Under the pieces are notes generated by a model. The model was not told where the DNA came from and searched no databases. It saw nothing but the letters and a program-made list of their open reading frames with translations. From CAYPXJ01 sp964414595 (GTDB lineage: Bacteria; Pseudomonadota; Alphaproteobacteria; Rickettsiales; CAIJLX01): a stretch of 28,947 bases of DNA. Shown in pieces: positions 21,013 through 28,947 of this stretch; position 1 is the stretch's first letter; every line of letters starts with the position of its first letter. The position numbers and the translations under genes were made by a program. Location: NCBI GenBank assembly GCA_964414595.1, contig CAYPXJ010000018.1, forward strand, positions 1 through 28,947, in the 5' to 3' direction.

Positions 21013-22107
21013 ATGAAAAAACTGCTTCTCGGCACCACCGCACTTGCGACAGCCTTCGCGCTCAGCATGTCGGATGCCCATGCACAACTCGAGCTGACTA
21101 TCGGCGGTACGGTTGATTTCCAGGCCGGTTACGCTGACCAGGATCTCGATGCTGGCACGCGCGACTACCTCTTCCAAGTGGAAGAAACCGAGCTGAAAAT
21201 CTCCGGTGACTTCGTTGCTGACAACGGTCTGAGCTACGGCGTTGTAGTTGAGCTGCTCGGCGATGTAAGCGACTCTAACGACAACAAAGGCGTGAACGCT
21301 GACGAAACCTATCTGTACCTGGGCGGTAGCTTCGGTCGTTTCGAAATGGGTTCCACGAATGGCGCTGCACAAAACCTCACGGTTAGCACGGCGAACTTCG
21401 CTCGCGCTACCGGTGGCGTTTCCGGCGACTGGTACCAGTACGTTTCTGGTCGTGGCGTTGGCTTCATCGTTCAGCCTGAAATCTTCTCTGCTGGTCTGAC
21501 CACCACTTCGGGTGACAACACCGCAGAAGATGCAAACAAAATCTCTTACTACACCCCACGCTTCTCGGGCTTCCAGCTCGGCGCAAGCTTCACGCCTGAC
21601 CTCGGCGACGTCGGTACTGCAGCTGCATTCAGCGGCGACAGCAACGTTGGTCAAGCTGAAACAGTTTGGGATGCTGGTTTGAACTATACGGGTGAATTCA
21701 GCGGCGTAGGTCTTGCTGCTGCTGCTACCGGTCAGTTCGGCGAAGGCGAAGCTACCTCGGATGACCTCCGCGCGTACAACTTCGGCTTGAACCTTTCTTA
21801 CCAAGGCTTCACCGTTGGTGGTTCTTACGGTATCTGGGATGAAACCCCGATCACCTCTGACGATTCCGACTACTGGGATGTTGGTGCGGCTTTCGAAACC
21901 GGCCCATTCGGTTTCTCGGTCACCTATCTCGACAGCACACTTAACGACTCGAACGATCTGCAAAACATTTCGCTCGGTGCTGATTACCAACTCGCTCCAG
22001 GCCTCGTTCCATACGTAGAAGTGAACTTCTTCGAACTGGATCCAGCTGGCACGGCTTCCGACAACGACGGTACTGTCGTTCTCGTTGGTACACAGCTGAA
22101 CCTGTAA
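21013..22107 (+). CDS. outer-membrane porin, 364 aa
   Basis: A trimeric-porin-type beta barrel for diffusion of small solutes across the outer membrane. The signal peptide is MKKLLLGTTALATAFALSMS..., with probable cleavage after DAHA (residue 24). The mature part starts with LTIGGTVDFQAGY and continues as alternating hydrophobic strands and Asp/Asn/Gly-rich loops, with YLYLGGSFGRFEMGST (about 96-111), a common turn in alphaproteobacterial Porin_4/OmpC-like proteins. The last residue is Leu (TQLNL) rather than the usual Phe. GAGG lies eight bases before the ATG. Codons are strongly biased (nearly all AAC for Asn, CTG/CTC for Leu, GGT/GGC for Gly), unlike neighbours, which suggests very high expression. 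It is monocistronic with a strong terminator. Confidence 0.92.
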   Translation: MKKLLLGTTALATAFALSMSDAHAQLELTIGGTVDFQAGYADQDLDAGTRDYLFQVEETELKISGDFVADNGLSYGVVVELLGDVSDSNDNKGVNADETYLYLGGSFGRFEMGSTNGAAQNLTVSTANFARATGGVSGDWYQYVSGRGVGFIVQPEIFSAGLTTTSGDNTAEDANKISYYTPRFSGFQLGASFTPDLGDVGTAAAFSGDSNVGQAETVWDAGLNYTGEFSGVGLAAAATGQFGEGEATSDDLRAYNFGLNLSYQGFTVGGSYGIWDETPITSDDSDYWDVGAAFETGPFGFSVTYLDSTLNDSNDLQNISLGADYQLAPGLVPYVEVNFFELDPAGTASDNDGTVVLVGTQLNL

Positions 22108-22132
22108 TCTTACGGGTTTAATCTGAATACGG

Positions 22133-22161
22133 AAAGGGCGGCAGAAATGCCGCCCTTTTTC
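22133..22161 (+). terminator. Rho-independent terminator of the porin
   Basis: AAAGGGCGGCA (22133-22143) and TGCCGCCCTTT (22148-22158) form a perfect 11-bp stem with a GAAA tetraloop, followed by further T residues to 22160. It lies 26 bases after the porin stop codon. Confidence 0.92.
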
Positions 22162-22246
22162 GTTTCCCCTCACGCAGCGCCCTGATTTCCGCCCCTTTCT
22201 GCAAGTCTCTTGCCTTCGAGATAGCAATCGGCTAACACTGGCGCCC

Positions 22247-22789
22247 ATGAAACGATTCTTTTTACGCCCAGCCCAATATTATAAAGCGATTGTTCTTCTC
22301 TCCCTGACGCTTGCGGTTTTGATGACGGCGTGCAGCGGCTCCAAAACCGAATATGCCTATCCCAACGATCCGGATGATATGCGTAAAATACGTCGCGGCA
22401 AAATCACCGGCGACGGCATCAAGCTCTTCAGCGCTGATGATGAGCGCGGTGGTTCGCAGGCTCCTGGCGGCGGCCTGGCGGTCAACAGCTTCCTCTGGCG
22501 CGCAACACTCGATACGCTTTCCTTCGTGCCTCTGGCCTCGGCAGACCCGCTTGGCGGCGTCATTATCACCGATTGGTATGAAAGCCCGGAATCGCCCGGC
22601 GAGCGCTTTAAAATCAACGTGCTGATTCTGGATACGAAGCTGCGCTCGGACGGCGTGCGCGTTTCCACCTTCAAACAAATCAATAAATCCGGCACCTGGC
22701 GTGATGCGCCGGTCGACCCGTCGGTAGCGCGCAAATTGGAAGATCAAATCCTCACCCGCGCCCGTGAGCTGCGTCTTTCCGGCCGTTAA
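22247..22789 (+). CDS. DUF3576 lipoprotein, 180 aa
   Basis: The N-terminus MKRFFLRPAQYYKAIVLLSL continues into a lipobox LMTAC, with the lipidated Cys at 29, followed by S-G-S, so export and anchoring to a membrane are expected. The mature domain has GDGIKLFSADDERGG, then AVNSFLWRATLDTLSFVPLASADPLGG and TDWYESP, the pattern of DUF3576 proteins found next to leuS in many alphaproteobacteria. The biochemical role is unknown; the genomic link with lptE suggests envelope biogenesis. The ATG at 22247 has no clear binding site but is fixed by the signal sequence. leuS starts 26 bases after the stop, so it is likely the first gene of a leuS-lptE-holA operon. Confidence 0.88.
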   Translation: MKRFFLRPAQYYKAIVLLSLTLAVLMTACSGSKTEYAYPNDPDDMRKIRRGKITGDGIKLFSADDERGGSQAPGGGLAVNSFLWRATLDTLSFVPLASADPLGGVIITDWYESPESPGERFKINVLILDTKLRSDGVRVSTFKQINKSGTWRDAPVDPSVARKLEDQILTRARELRLSGR

Positions 22790-22815
22790 TTGGCAAACCC
22801 AGGTTTTAAAAACCG

Positions 22816-25359
22816 ATGACCTACGATCCAAAAACGGTTGAGCCCGCATGGCAGGCAGCTTGGAAGGCTGCAGATATTTTCAGTTTCAAAGACCAGGCCG
22901 ATAAGCCCAAATTTTACTGCCTGGAGATGTTTCCTTACCCTTCCGGGCGCTTCCATATGGGCCATCTGCGCAATTACACGATTGGCGACGTTATGGCGCG
23001 GTTTAAACTCGCAGAGGGCTATAACGTGCTGCATCCGATGGGGTGGGACGCATTCGGCCTGCCGGCGGAGAATGCGGCCATCCAGAACAACGTGCACCCC
23101 GAAGACTGGACCTATCAGAATATCGCCACGATGCGCGAGCAGCTCAAGCGCCTCGGCACATCGTATGATTGGAGCCGCGAAATCGCTACCTGCGATCCGG
23201 ATTATTACGGCAAAGAGCAAAAATTCTTTCTCGATTTTTACAAAGCAGGGCTCGCCTACCGCAAAGAATCGCTGGTGAACTGGGATCCCGTCGATAACAC
23301 GGTGCTGGCCAACGAACAGGTGATTGACGGCCGCGGCTGGCGCTCCGGCGCGCTGGTCGAGCGTCGCAGTCTCACGCAATGGTTCTTGAAAATTTCCGAT
23401 TTCGCTGAGGATTTGCTGGCCGAAATCGATACGCTCGAAGGCTGGCCGGAAGCGGTGCGCACCATGCAGCGCCGTTGGATTGGCAAATCCGAAGGCGCGC
23501 GTATTTTCTTTGAAATCGAAGGCCGTAACGAGAAGCTGGAAATCTACACCACGCGCCCGGAAACCTTGTTTGGTGCGTCGTTTGTCGCGATTTCGCCGCA
23601 ACATCCGTTGGCCATCGAACTCGCGGCAAAAAATACAGCGCTCGCTGCTTTCGTTGAGGAATGCAATCGCCTCGGTGTTTCGGAAGAAACGATCGAAAAG
23701 GCCGAGAAAAAGGGCTTCGATACGGGCCTCAAAGCCAAGCATCCTTTCAAACCTGGGGAAAATTTGCCGCTTTACGTCGCCAATTTCGTGCTCATGGATT
23801 ACGGCACGGGCGCGATTTTCGCGTGTCCCGCGCATGATCAGCGCGATTTGGATTTCGCACGCAAATACGGCCTTCCGGTGACGCCGGTAATTCGCCCGCG
23901 TGATCAGGAAACCATCGACATTGCGAACGAAGCTTATATGGAAGACGGCATTGTCTTTAACTCCGACTTCTTAAACGGGCTGAACGCGGGTGAAGCAAAA
24001 AAGGCCGCCATCCAAAAACTCCAAACCCTAAAAATCGGTGAGGGTACGATAAATTACCGTCTCCGCGACTGGGGTATCTCCCGTCAGCGTTATTGGGGTT
24101 GCCCGATTCCGATTATACATTGCCAGAAATGCGGGATTGTTCCGGTGCCGGAACGTGATTTGCCGGTGGCGCTGCCAAAAGACGTTACATTCGATAAGCC
24201 GGGCAATCCGCTCGACCATCACCCCAGCTGGAAAAACGTTCCATGTCCGAAATGCTCGAGCCCAGCAAGGCGTGAGACAGATACGATGGATACTTTCTTC
24301 GAGTCCTCCTGGTATTTCGCCCGCTTCTGCTCCCCAAAATCCCCGGAAGGCATAGATCGTTCCGCTGCCGGAAAGATGCTTCCCGTCGATTTATATATCG
24401 GCGGTATTGAGCATGCGATTCTGCATTTGCTCTATTCGCGCTTTTTTACGCGCGCACTCAAGGAAACCGGCTATCTGACGATTAAAGAGCCTTTCACGAA
24501 TCTTCTCGCGCAAGGCATGCTTACCCACGCGACGTACAAAGATGCTAATGGCAACTGGCTCTATCCGGAAGAAGTAGAAATTTCCGGCAACAGCGCAAAA
24601 CACAAGAAAACCGGCGCGCCGGTGACGATGGGTCGCCTTGAGAAAATGAGCAAGTCGAAAAAAAATGTCGTCGGCACCGATGTGATTATGGAAAGTTACG
24701 GTGCGGATACGGCGCGTTTCTTCATGATGTCCGACAGTCCGCCGGAGCGCGAGCTCGAATGGAGCGACGCCGGTATTGAAGGCGCGCGACGCTATCTCGA
24801 TCGTCTGTGGAAGCTTGCGGAACAAATACAAACGATGAAAGCAACCGCGACAGCAACGCCGGAAGCGGCGCTCTCTTTGAAAAAATTCATGCATAAAACA
24901 ATTCACGCCACCACCAAAGATATTGACGCGTTCCGTCTGAACAAGGCGATTGCACGCGTGCGTGAATTCACCAACATGATTGAAAAAATTCCGTTCGCTG
25001 CGTTAAGCGAAGAAGGCGTTGTCATCACGCGTCATGCGCTAGAAACGGCTCTACGCCTGATAAATCCATTCATCCCGCATATCACGGAAGAGCTCTGGAA
25101 AAAACTCGGCCACAGCGATATGCTCGTGAGCACGCCGTGGCCGAAAGCAGACGCGGCGCAACTCGTGGACGACGTTGTGACGCTTGCCGTGCAGCTGAAA
25201 GGCAAAATGCGCGGCACGGTGGAAATTTCGCCGGAAGCGAGCGAAGATGAAGCGAAAGAAGCCGCGCTCGCGCTGGATAGCGTCGTGCGCGCGCTGGAAG
25301 GTCAAACCATTCGAAAGGTGATTTATGTTCCGGGCAAGATTATTAATCTTGTGTATTAG
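22816..25359 (+). CDS. leuS: leucyl-tRNA synthetase
   Basis: Class I synthetase that charges tRNA-Leu. The 847-residue product has FPYPSGRFHMGHLRNYT (39-55, HIGH motif at 47-50), followed by the bacterial-type MGWDAFGLPAENAA, and KMSKSKKN (about 611-618). The CP1 editing domain contains TTRPETLFGA (about 244-253) and MDYGTGAIFACPAHDQRD (about 327-344) with the conserved Asp that restricts the editing pocket. A zinc-like insertion has CQKCG and CPKCSSP at about residues 436-490. The anticodon-binding and C-terminal domains are complete. The ATG at 22816 is consistent with the family N-terminus. Its last 35 bases overlap the start of lptE. Confidence 0.97.
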   Translation: MTYDPKTVEPAWQAAWKAADIFSFKDQADKPKFYCLEMFPYPSGRFHMGHLRNYTIGDVMARFKLAEGYNVLHPMGWDAFGLPAENAAIQNNVHPEDWTYQNIATMREQLKRLGTSYDWSREIATCDPDYYGKEQKFFLDFYKAGLAYRKESLVNWDPVDNTVLANEQVIDGRGWRSGALVERRSLTQWFLKISDFAEDLLAEIDTLEGWPEAVRTMQRRWIGKSEGARIFFEIEGRNEKLEIYTTRPETLFGASFVAISPQHPLAIELAAKNTALAAFVEECNRLGVSEETIEKAEKKGFDTGLKAKHPFKPGENLPLYVANFVLMDYGTGAIFACPAHDQRDLDFARKYGLPVTPVIRPRDQETIDIANEAYMEDGIVFNSDFLNGLNAGEAKKAAIQKLQTLKIGEGTINYRLRDWGISRQRYWGCPIPIIHCQKCGIVPVPERDLPVALPKDVTFDKPGNPLDHHPSWKNVPCPKCSSPARRETDTMDTFFESSWYFARFCSPKSPEGIDRSAAGKMLPVDLYIGGIEHAILHLLYSRFFTRALKETGYLTIKEPFTNLLAQGMLTHATYKDANGNWLYPEEVEISGNSAKHKKTGAPVTMGRLEKMSKSKKNVVGTDVIMESYGADTARFFMMSDSPPERELEWSDAGIEGARRYLDRLWKLAEQIQTMKATATATPEAALSLKKFMHKTIHATTKDIDAFRLNKAIARVREFTNMIEKIPFAALSEEGVVITRHALETALRLINPFIPHITEELWKKLGHSDMLVSTPWPKADAAQLVDDVVTLAVQLKGKMRGTVEISPEASEDEAKEAALALDSVVRALEGQTIRKVIYVPGKIINLVY

Positions 25360-25843
25360 CCTGGTGCTCAGCACCCTGCTGACGTCCTGCGGTTTTCAAC
25401 CGCTTTACAAAAAGGATGCGGCAAATTCCGCTGCACTTTCGCAAATCGAAGTGGCGCCGATTGCGAAACATAGTTTTGATAGCGGACGCATTGATCAGCT
25501 GCTTCAAACAGAGTTGGAAGACGCTTTGCATAGCGGCGAGGGTCGCATCAAAAATTATTTACTCGAAGTAAGATTGAACGAACAAGAAGCGCCGCTGGTC
25601 ATCGAACTCGACCGCAGCATTTCCCGTTATAATTTGCATTACATCGCCACTTACACGCTGCGTCATAAAGCCGATGGTCGCGTTTTACTAAACGAAACTA
25701 CGCGCCTCGCCGGTAGTTACGATGCGCTGGAATCCGACTTCGCCACCTATACCGCGCGTGAGAAAACGCGCCAACTCGTGATGAAAGAATTGGCACGAAA
25801 AATCGCGCTTAAACTTGCCACAACGCTTAAAAACAACTCTTGA
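25325..25843 (+). CDS. lptE: LptE, LPS-assembly lipoprotein
   Basis: LptE is the outer-membrane lipoprotein that plugs the LptD barrel and helps insert lipopolysaccharide into the outer leaflet. The 172 residues begin with a lipoprotein signal ending LLTSC (Cys 22), immediately followed by GFQPLY (23-28), the hallmark of alphaproteobacterial LptE. The mature part is a small alpha/beta domain (VRLNEQEAPLVIELDRSISRYNLHYIATYTLR is typical). The start at 25325, preceded by AAAGGTG, overlaps leuS by 35 bases in another frame, so coupling is likely; holA begins 7 bases after its stop. No lptD lies in the window. Confidence 0.92.
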   Translation: MFRARLLILCISLVLSTLLTSCGFQPLYKKDAANSAALSQIEVAPIAKHSFDSGRIDQLLQTELEDALHSGEGRIKNYLLEVRLNEQEAPLVIELDRSISRYNLHYIATYTLRHKADGRVLLNETTRLAGSYDALESDFATYTAREKTRQLVMKELARKIALKLATTLKNNS

Positions 25844-25850
25844 GGATCCG

Positions 25851-26906
25851 ATGAAAATCCCCGCTTCGCAAATTGATTCTACCGCAAAATCGCTACCTGG
25901 TAATTTCTCCGCTGCGCTCTTTTATGGCCCCGATCAAGGGTTGGTTGCGGAGCGCGCGAAAAAATTATGCGCACAGCTTTTGCCACACGCAGAGGATCCC
26001 TTTTCGCTTGTGGAACTTTCCGGCGAAAACCTGAAGGAAAATCCTGCGAAATTTTTTGATGAACTTTCTGCGATGGGGTTTTTCGGCAGCGGTCGTCGTG
26101 TGATAAAAATTCGCCAGGCGGACGGAGATACAACTGATATTTTAAAAAATTTCCTGGAAGATGAAACGCTCACGGCGAATAAGGAGCTGGCGTTTGTGGT
26201 CGTAATGGGCGGTGATTTGGATACAAAATCCGGTCTGCGCGCGTTGTTTGAAAAATCGCATCATGCCGTGGCGCTGCCTTGCTATCAGGATGACGAACGC
26301 AGCCTGCGGCAAGTCATTTCCGGCATTTTACAAGAAGCGGGATGCGCCTGCGATGCAGAGGCTCTGAATTATTTACAAACGGTGCTCGGCGGTGACCGCA
26401 TGATTGTGCGCAGCGAACTGGCCAAGCTTGTTTTATACGTCGGCGCGGGCAATCGCGTAACGCAGGAGGCGGCAGAGGCTGCGGTTGGTAATGTGCTGGA
26501 ATCGTCTCTCGACGATGTGGCGCGCGCGATGGCCGATGGCAATCTCTCGCAATTATTTGACCAGATTCGTTTGGCGTATGATTATGCGATTGCGCCGTTT
26601 GCGCTTCTGCGTGCGGCTATGAATTATATCACGAAACTGGATGAGGTCTGGAGCCTTACAGAGCAGGGTATTTCGCCTAATGATGCGATGGAGGCGCTGC
26701 GCCCACCGATTTTCTTCAAAGCAAAGCCGGCATTTCGTTTGCACATGACGCGCTGGAAAGAAGCGCGCGTACGCGCAGCGGCGTTGGAAATTTTAATTGG
26801 CGCGGAAATTGCCTCGAAACAAACCGGCGCGCCTGCGGAATTGCTTGCTGAGCACGCGCTCATGCAAGTTGCAAAACTCATCGAACCCGCGAAAAAAGCG
26901 GCTTAA
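25851..26906 (+). CDS. holA: HolA, DNA polymerase III delta subunit
   Basis: Delta is the clamp-loader subunit that opens the beta sliding clamp. The 351-residue product has the RarA/AAA-like N-terminal domain with FYGPDQGLVAERAKKL (24-39), a relic of the Walker A region. The motif ALNYLQTVLGGDRMIVRSELAKL (about 175-197) is typical of delta, and the C-terminal helical collar domain is present. The ATG at 25851 has a GAGGA site five bases upstream; a longer frame starting at a TTG inside lptE is less likely. It is the last gene of the leuS-lptE-holA operon and its stop overlaps the stop of the converging parB by 4 bases. Confidence 0.93.
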   Translation: MKIPASQIDSTAKSLPGNFSAALFYGPDQGLVAERAKKLCAQLLPHAEDPFSLVELSGENLKENPAKFFDELSAMGFFGSGRRVIKIRQADGDTTDILKNFLEDETLTANKELAFVVVMGGDLDTKSGLRALFEKSHHAVALPCYQDDERSLRQVISGILQEAGCACDAEALNYLQTVLGGDRMIVRSELAKLVLYVGAGNRVTQEAAEAAVGNVLESSLDDVARAMADGNLSQLFDQIRLAYDYAIAPFALLRAAMNYITKLDEVWSLTEQGISPNDAMEALRPPIFFKAKPAFRLHMTRWKEARVRAAALEILIGAEIASKQTGAPAELLAEHALMQVAKLIEPAKKAA

Positions 26907-28105
26907 TTCTGATTCGGCGTGAGCCACGCCACGCGTTCCAAACGGCGCAGAATACCGTCTAATTCTTCCAGGGTCGAATAGCGAATCGACACGACGCCCT
27001 TCTCACCCTGATCGTGAATTTGGATCGCCATACCCAGATTTTTTGAAAGCACCCGCTCGAGATCCGCTATTTCTGGATCGCGTTTGCTGTCCACCGGCGT
27101 AGGTAAATTCACGCCGCCATCCAATTCCTGACGTAAACGCTGAAACTCATCCGAAACGGGAACATGCGGCCGCGGGAAATCGCGCGACATATCTTCTTCC
27201 ACGGAACTGCCCGTCGCATCCGCCAAGCCTGTTTCCGGCGGCAGAATTTCCGCATGAGCGTGCTCTTCTGCATGGCGATGAATCGCTTGCAACGCCTGTT
27301 TTATCGGCGCTTTACGCGGACGTTGTTTGCGCGCCGTTTGCGGTGCGAAATTTTGCACCATTTTTTCTGTCTGGCGCACGTTAAGACCGCGTTTCACGAT
27401 TTTTTCTGCAATTTCGGAAGCATACTTACTGCCAATCAGCGCGCGCGCATGGCCGAAGCTTAAACGATCTTCGTCCAGAAATTTTTTCACATCTTCCGGC
27501 AGCGCGTTGAGGCGCAAATAATTGGTAATCTGGCTACGGCTCTTGCCAATTACTTCAGCAAGCTGCTCCTGCGTATAATCAAAATCCTGAATCAGGCGCT
27601 GATACCCGGTTGCAATTTCCAGCGGGCGCAAATTCTGACGCTGAATATTTTCAATCAGCGCAATCTCAAGCGCCTGCTTATCCGGTAAATCCATGATGAT
27701 CGCGGGAATTTGGCTAAGCCCCGCCATTTCCGCAGCGCGCCAGCGGCGTTCACCCGCGATGATTTCATACGCCTGCTTACCGCCGATTTTTTTCAGCGTA
27801 CGCACGATCACCGGCTGCACCACGCCATTTTTACGCACCGATTCGGAAAGATCTTTCAAATCCTCCGGATTAAAATAACTGCGCGGCTGAAAACTTCCCG
27901 GCTGCAATTCCTTGATGGCAAGAAGTTGCACACGCACCGGCGAACCTTCAATTTCCTGTGGCACAGCAACCGGCTTTTCATTCACATCGTAATCATTTTC
28001 GGCAATCAACGCGGAAAGGCCGCGCCCTAAACCGCGCGAGGATTTCGATGCGCCAGAATCATTTTTATCCGACGAAGCCGCCATCATGGTTGTTCCTTCT
28101 TGCAT
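26903..28105 (-). CDS. parB: ParB, chromosome partitioning protein
   Basis: ParB binds parS sites near the origin and, as a CTP-dependent clamp, spreads on DNA and stimulates ParA. Motifs in order (numbering from the longest start): GRGLSAL (27-33, ParA-contact N-terminus), GERRWRA (118-124, CTP-binding box), ENIQRQ (152-157), a helix-turn-helix at about 177-200 (QEQLAEVIGKSRSQITNYL), and a C-terminal dimerisation domain ending RYSTLEELDGILRRLE. Two starts are plausible: ATG at 28105 (GAGG five bases upstream) and ATG at 28087 (AAGGA six bases upstream), giving 400 or 394 aa. The linker (about 260-340) is long and rich in His, Glu and Pro. It is co-transcribed with parA, 21 bases upstream. 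No parS palindrome was found in this window. Confidence 0.95.
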   Translation of the reverse strand: MQEGTTMMAASSDKNDSGASKSSRGLGRGLSALIAENDYDVNEKPVAVPQEIEGSPVRVQLLAIKELQPGSFQPRSYFNPEDLKDLSESVRKNGVVQPVIVRTLKKIGGKQAYEIIAGERRWRAAEMAGLSQIPAIIMDLPDKQALEIALIENIQRQNLRPLEIATGYQRLIQDFDYTQEQLAEVIGKSRSQITNYLRLNALPEDVKKFLDEDRLSFGHARALIGSKYASEIAEKIVKRGLNVRQTEKMVQNFAPQTARKQRPRKAPIKQALQAIHRHAEEHAHAEILPPETGLADATGSSVEEDMSRDFPRPHVPVSDEFQRLRQELDGGVNLPTPVDSKRDPEIADLERVLSKNLGMAIQIHDQGEKGVVSIRYSTLEELDGILRRLERVAWLTPNQN

Positions 28106-28126
28106 GTTATCCTCTTGCCGTTTTCA

Positions 28127-28947
28127 TTATAGTTTTGCCGATGCGCTTGGATTTAAAATTTCCTTCGCCAGATGAATATAGCTTTGCGAACCGGAGCAGC
28201 GGAAATCATAAATCATCGCGGGTTTACCGTGCGAAGGCGCCTCGGAAACACGCACGTTACGCGGTATCACCGTTTTATAAACGCGGTCCGGCATGAAGGC
28301 GCGCACATCCGCTTCCACCTGTTCGGTAAGGCGATTGCGGCGGTCGTACATGGTGAGCACTACACCTTTAATTTCGAGATGCGGATTAAGACCACGGCGC
28401 ACGAGATTCACGGTTTTCATGAGATGCGCGAGACCCTCAAGCGCGAAAAATTCGCATTGCAGCGGGATCAAAACTTTATCCGAAGCAGCAAGCGCATTGA
28501 GCGTGAGTAACCCAAGCGAAGGCGGGCAATCGAGCAGCACGTAATCGTAATATTGCTGGAGATTTGCGATTTTACTTTTGAGCACGAATTCACGGCGCGG
28601 CACTTGAATCAGTTCAATTTCTGCTGCTGATAAATCTACCACCGCCGGAATTAAAAACATGCCTGGCACGAGCGTTGGCACCATCGCTTCTTCCAGCGAT
28701 GCGCCGCGAATCAGCACGTCGTACGTCGTGAGTTTTCGCTCTACTGTTTTCGAGCCTAAACCGGTGCTCGCGTTGCTCTGCGGATCGCAATCGATGATGA
28801 GCACGCGCTTGCCAACTGCAGCCATCGCCGTTGCAAGATTGATCGCCGTCGTCGTTTTGCCAACACCACCTTTTTGATTCACCACCGCAATCACTTCACC
28901 GGCATTTTGATAGCCGATTTTTCCTGCAGGCTTATTCAAAAGTTCAA
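28127..28947 (-). CDS. parA: ParA, chromosome partitioning ATPase (5' end uncertain)
   Basis: ParA is the Walker-type ATPase that segregates origins with ParB. Numbered from the TTG at 28939, the deviant Walker A motif is KGGVGKTT (23-30, with the signature first Lys). It is followed by LIIDCDPQSNAS (47-58), the switch II segment VLLDCPPSLG and EAPSHGKPAMIYD near the C-terminus. The frame stays open past that TTG to the right edge of the window, and no binding site is visible, so the true start may lie outside. The visible product is 270 aa, complete at the C-terminus. Together with parB and the converging holA it marks an origin-proximal region. Confidence 0.94.
   Translation of the reverse strand, partial: ELLNKPAGKIGYQNAGEVIAVVNQKGGVGKTTTAINLATAMAAVGKRVLIIDCDPQSNASTGLGSKTVERKLTTYDVLIRGASLEEAMVPTLVPGMFLIPAVVDLSAAEIELIQVPRREFVLKSKIANLQQYYDYVLLDCPPSLGLLTLNALAASDKVLIPLQCEFFALEGLAHLMKTVNLVRRGLNPHLEIKGVVLTMYDRRNRLTEQVEADVRAFMPDRVYKTVIPRNVRVSEAPSHGKPAMIYDFRCSGSQSYIHLAKEILNPSASAKL

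Noticed and set aside
20995..22248. Long open frame (417 codons) antisense to the porin
   Set aside because: It is a by-product of the strong codon bias of the porin, which removes stop codons from this antisense frame. The translation is low-complexity and Val/Arg/Glu-rich, and the sense gene has a signal peptide, binding site and terminator.
22262..22849. 195-codon minus-strand frame opposite the DUF3576 gene
   Set aside because: The sense strand encodes a lipoprotein with a lipobox at a conserved position before leuS; the antisense product has no features.
22786..23835. 349-codon minus-strand frame opposite leuS
   Set aside because: It is a shadow of the HIGH-containing region of leuS and has no start context or recognisable domain.
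26903..28947. parS site within or near parA-parB
   Set aside because: No full match or near match to the TGTTTCACGTGAAACA palindrome; only half-like strings such as GTTTCACGA near 27393 are present.
1..28947. CRISPR array, tRNA or rRNA genes, insertion sequences
   Set aside because: No spaced direct repeats of CRISPR type, no cloverleaf-like sequence in any intergenic gap, and no transposase-like product or terminal inverted repeats were seen on reading both strands.

Overview
The window is a gene-dense piece of an alphaproteobacterial chromosome. Three things point there. The block DUF3576 lipoprotein-leuS-lptE-holA facing parB-parA is an arrangement I know from alphaproteobacteria, usually near the replication origin. 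The genes ubiG, a ubiH-type hydroxylase, metX and a 16-strand-type porin indicate a Gram-negative cell that makes ubiquinone. Four exact matches to the CtrA box (TTAA-N7-TTAA) lie in intergenic DNA. ValRS has the GFDDNGLPTE signature that I associate with the archaeal-like enzyme of Rickettsiales, while LeuRS is an ordinary bacterial type. The order cannot be fixed from sequence alone. I see no tRNA, rRNA, CRISPR array, insertion sequence or prophage.

Layout. 1-720: the 5' end of a leftward gene and a rightward gene of unknown function share a promoter region with two CtrA boxes. 723-1462: an AT-rich leftward pair of unknown genes, one only 54 codons, coupled by an ATGA overlap. 1531-2653: ubiG and a small unknown gene. 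2713-7624 (leftward): valS, the ubiH-type hydroxylase and an AT-rich SIR2-like gene that starts on the base after the ubiH stop. 7750-8766: an APH-fold kinase. 8763-11632 (leftward): recJ, an unknown gene, a bufferin-like DUF2282 peptide with its own promoter, and an unknown gene. 11686-13769 (leftward): metX and an unknown helical protein behind a CtrA box. 13859-17535: a short disordered protein, topA and a methyltransferase. 17623-20066: a two-gene unit with a CtrA-type promoter, encoding an ankyrin-like helical protein and a glutamine-synthetase-like enzyme without the N-terminal beta-grasp domain. 20069-22161: yggS, then a major porin with a structured leader region and a strong terminator. 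22247-28947: the DUF3576 lipoprotein, leuS, lptE and holA, convergent with parB-parA.

How the parts relate. Most genes are housekeeping: translation (valS, leuS), DNA topology and repair (topA, recJ), replication and segregation (holA, parA, parB), ubiquinone and methionine synthesis, and outer-membrane assembly (lptE, porin). The accessory content is mixed in as single genes or pairs. The best candidates for something undescribed are: (i) the CtrA-box-driven ankyrin/GS-like pair at 17.6-20.1 kb, with the other CtrA-box-linked unknown genes as a possible local regulon; (ii) the bufferin-like peptide with no MNIO synthase gene beside it; (iii) the lone SIR2-like gene. No stretch longer than 300 bases lacks a gene; the longest gap (20735-21012) is the porin leader region.
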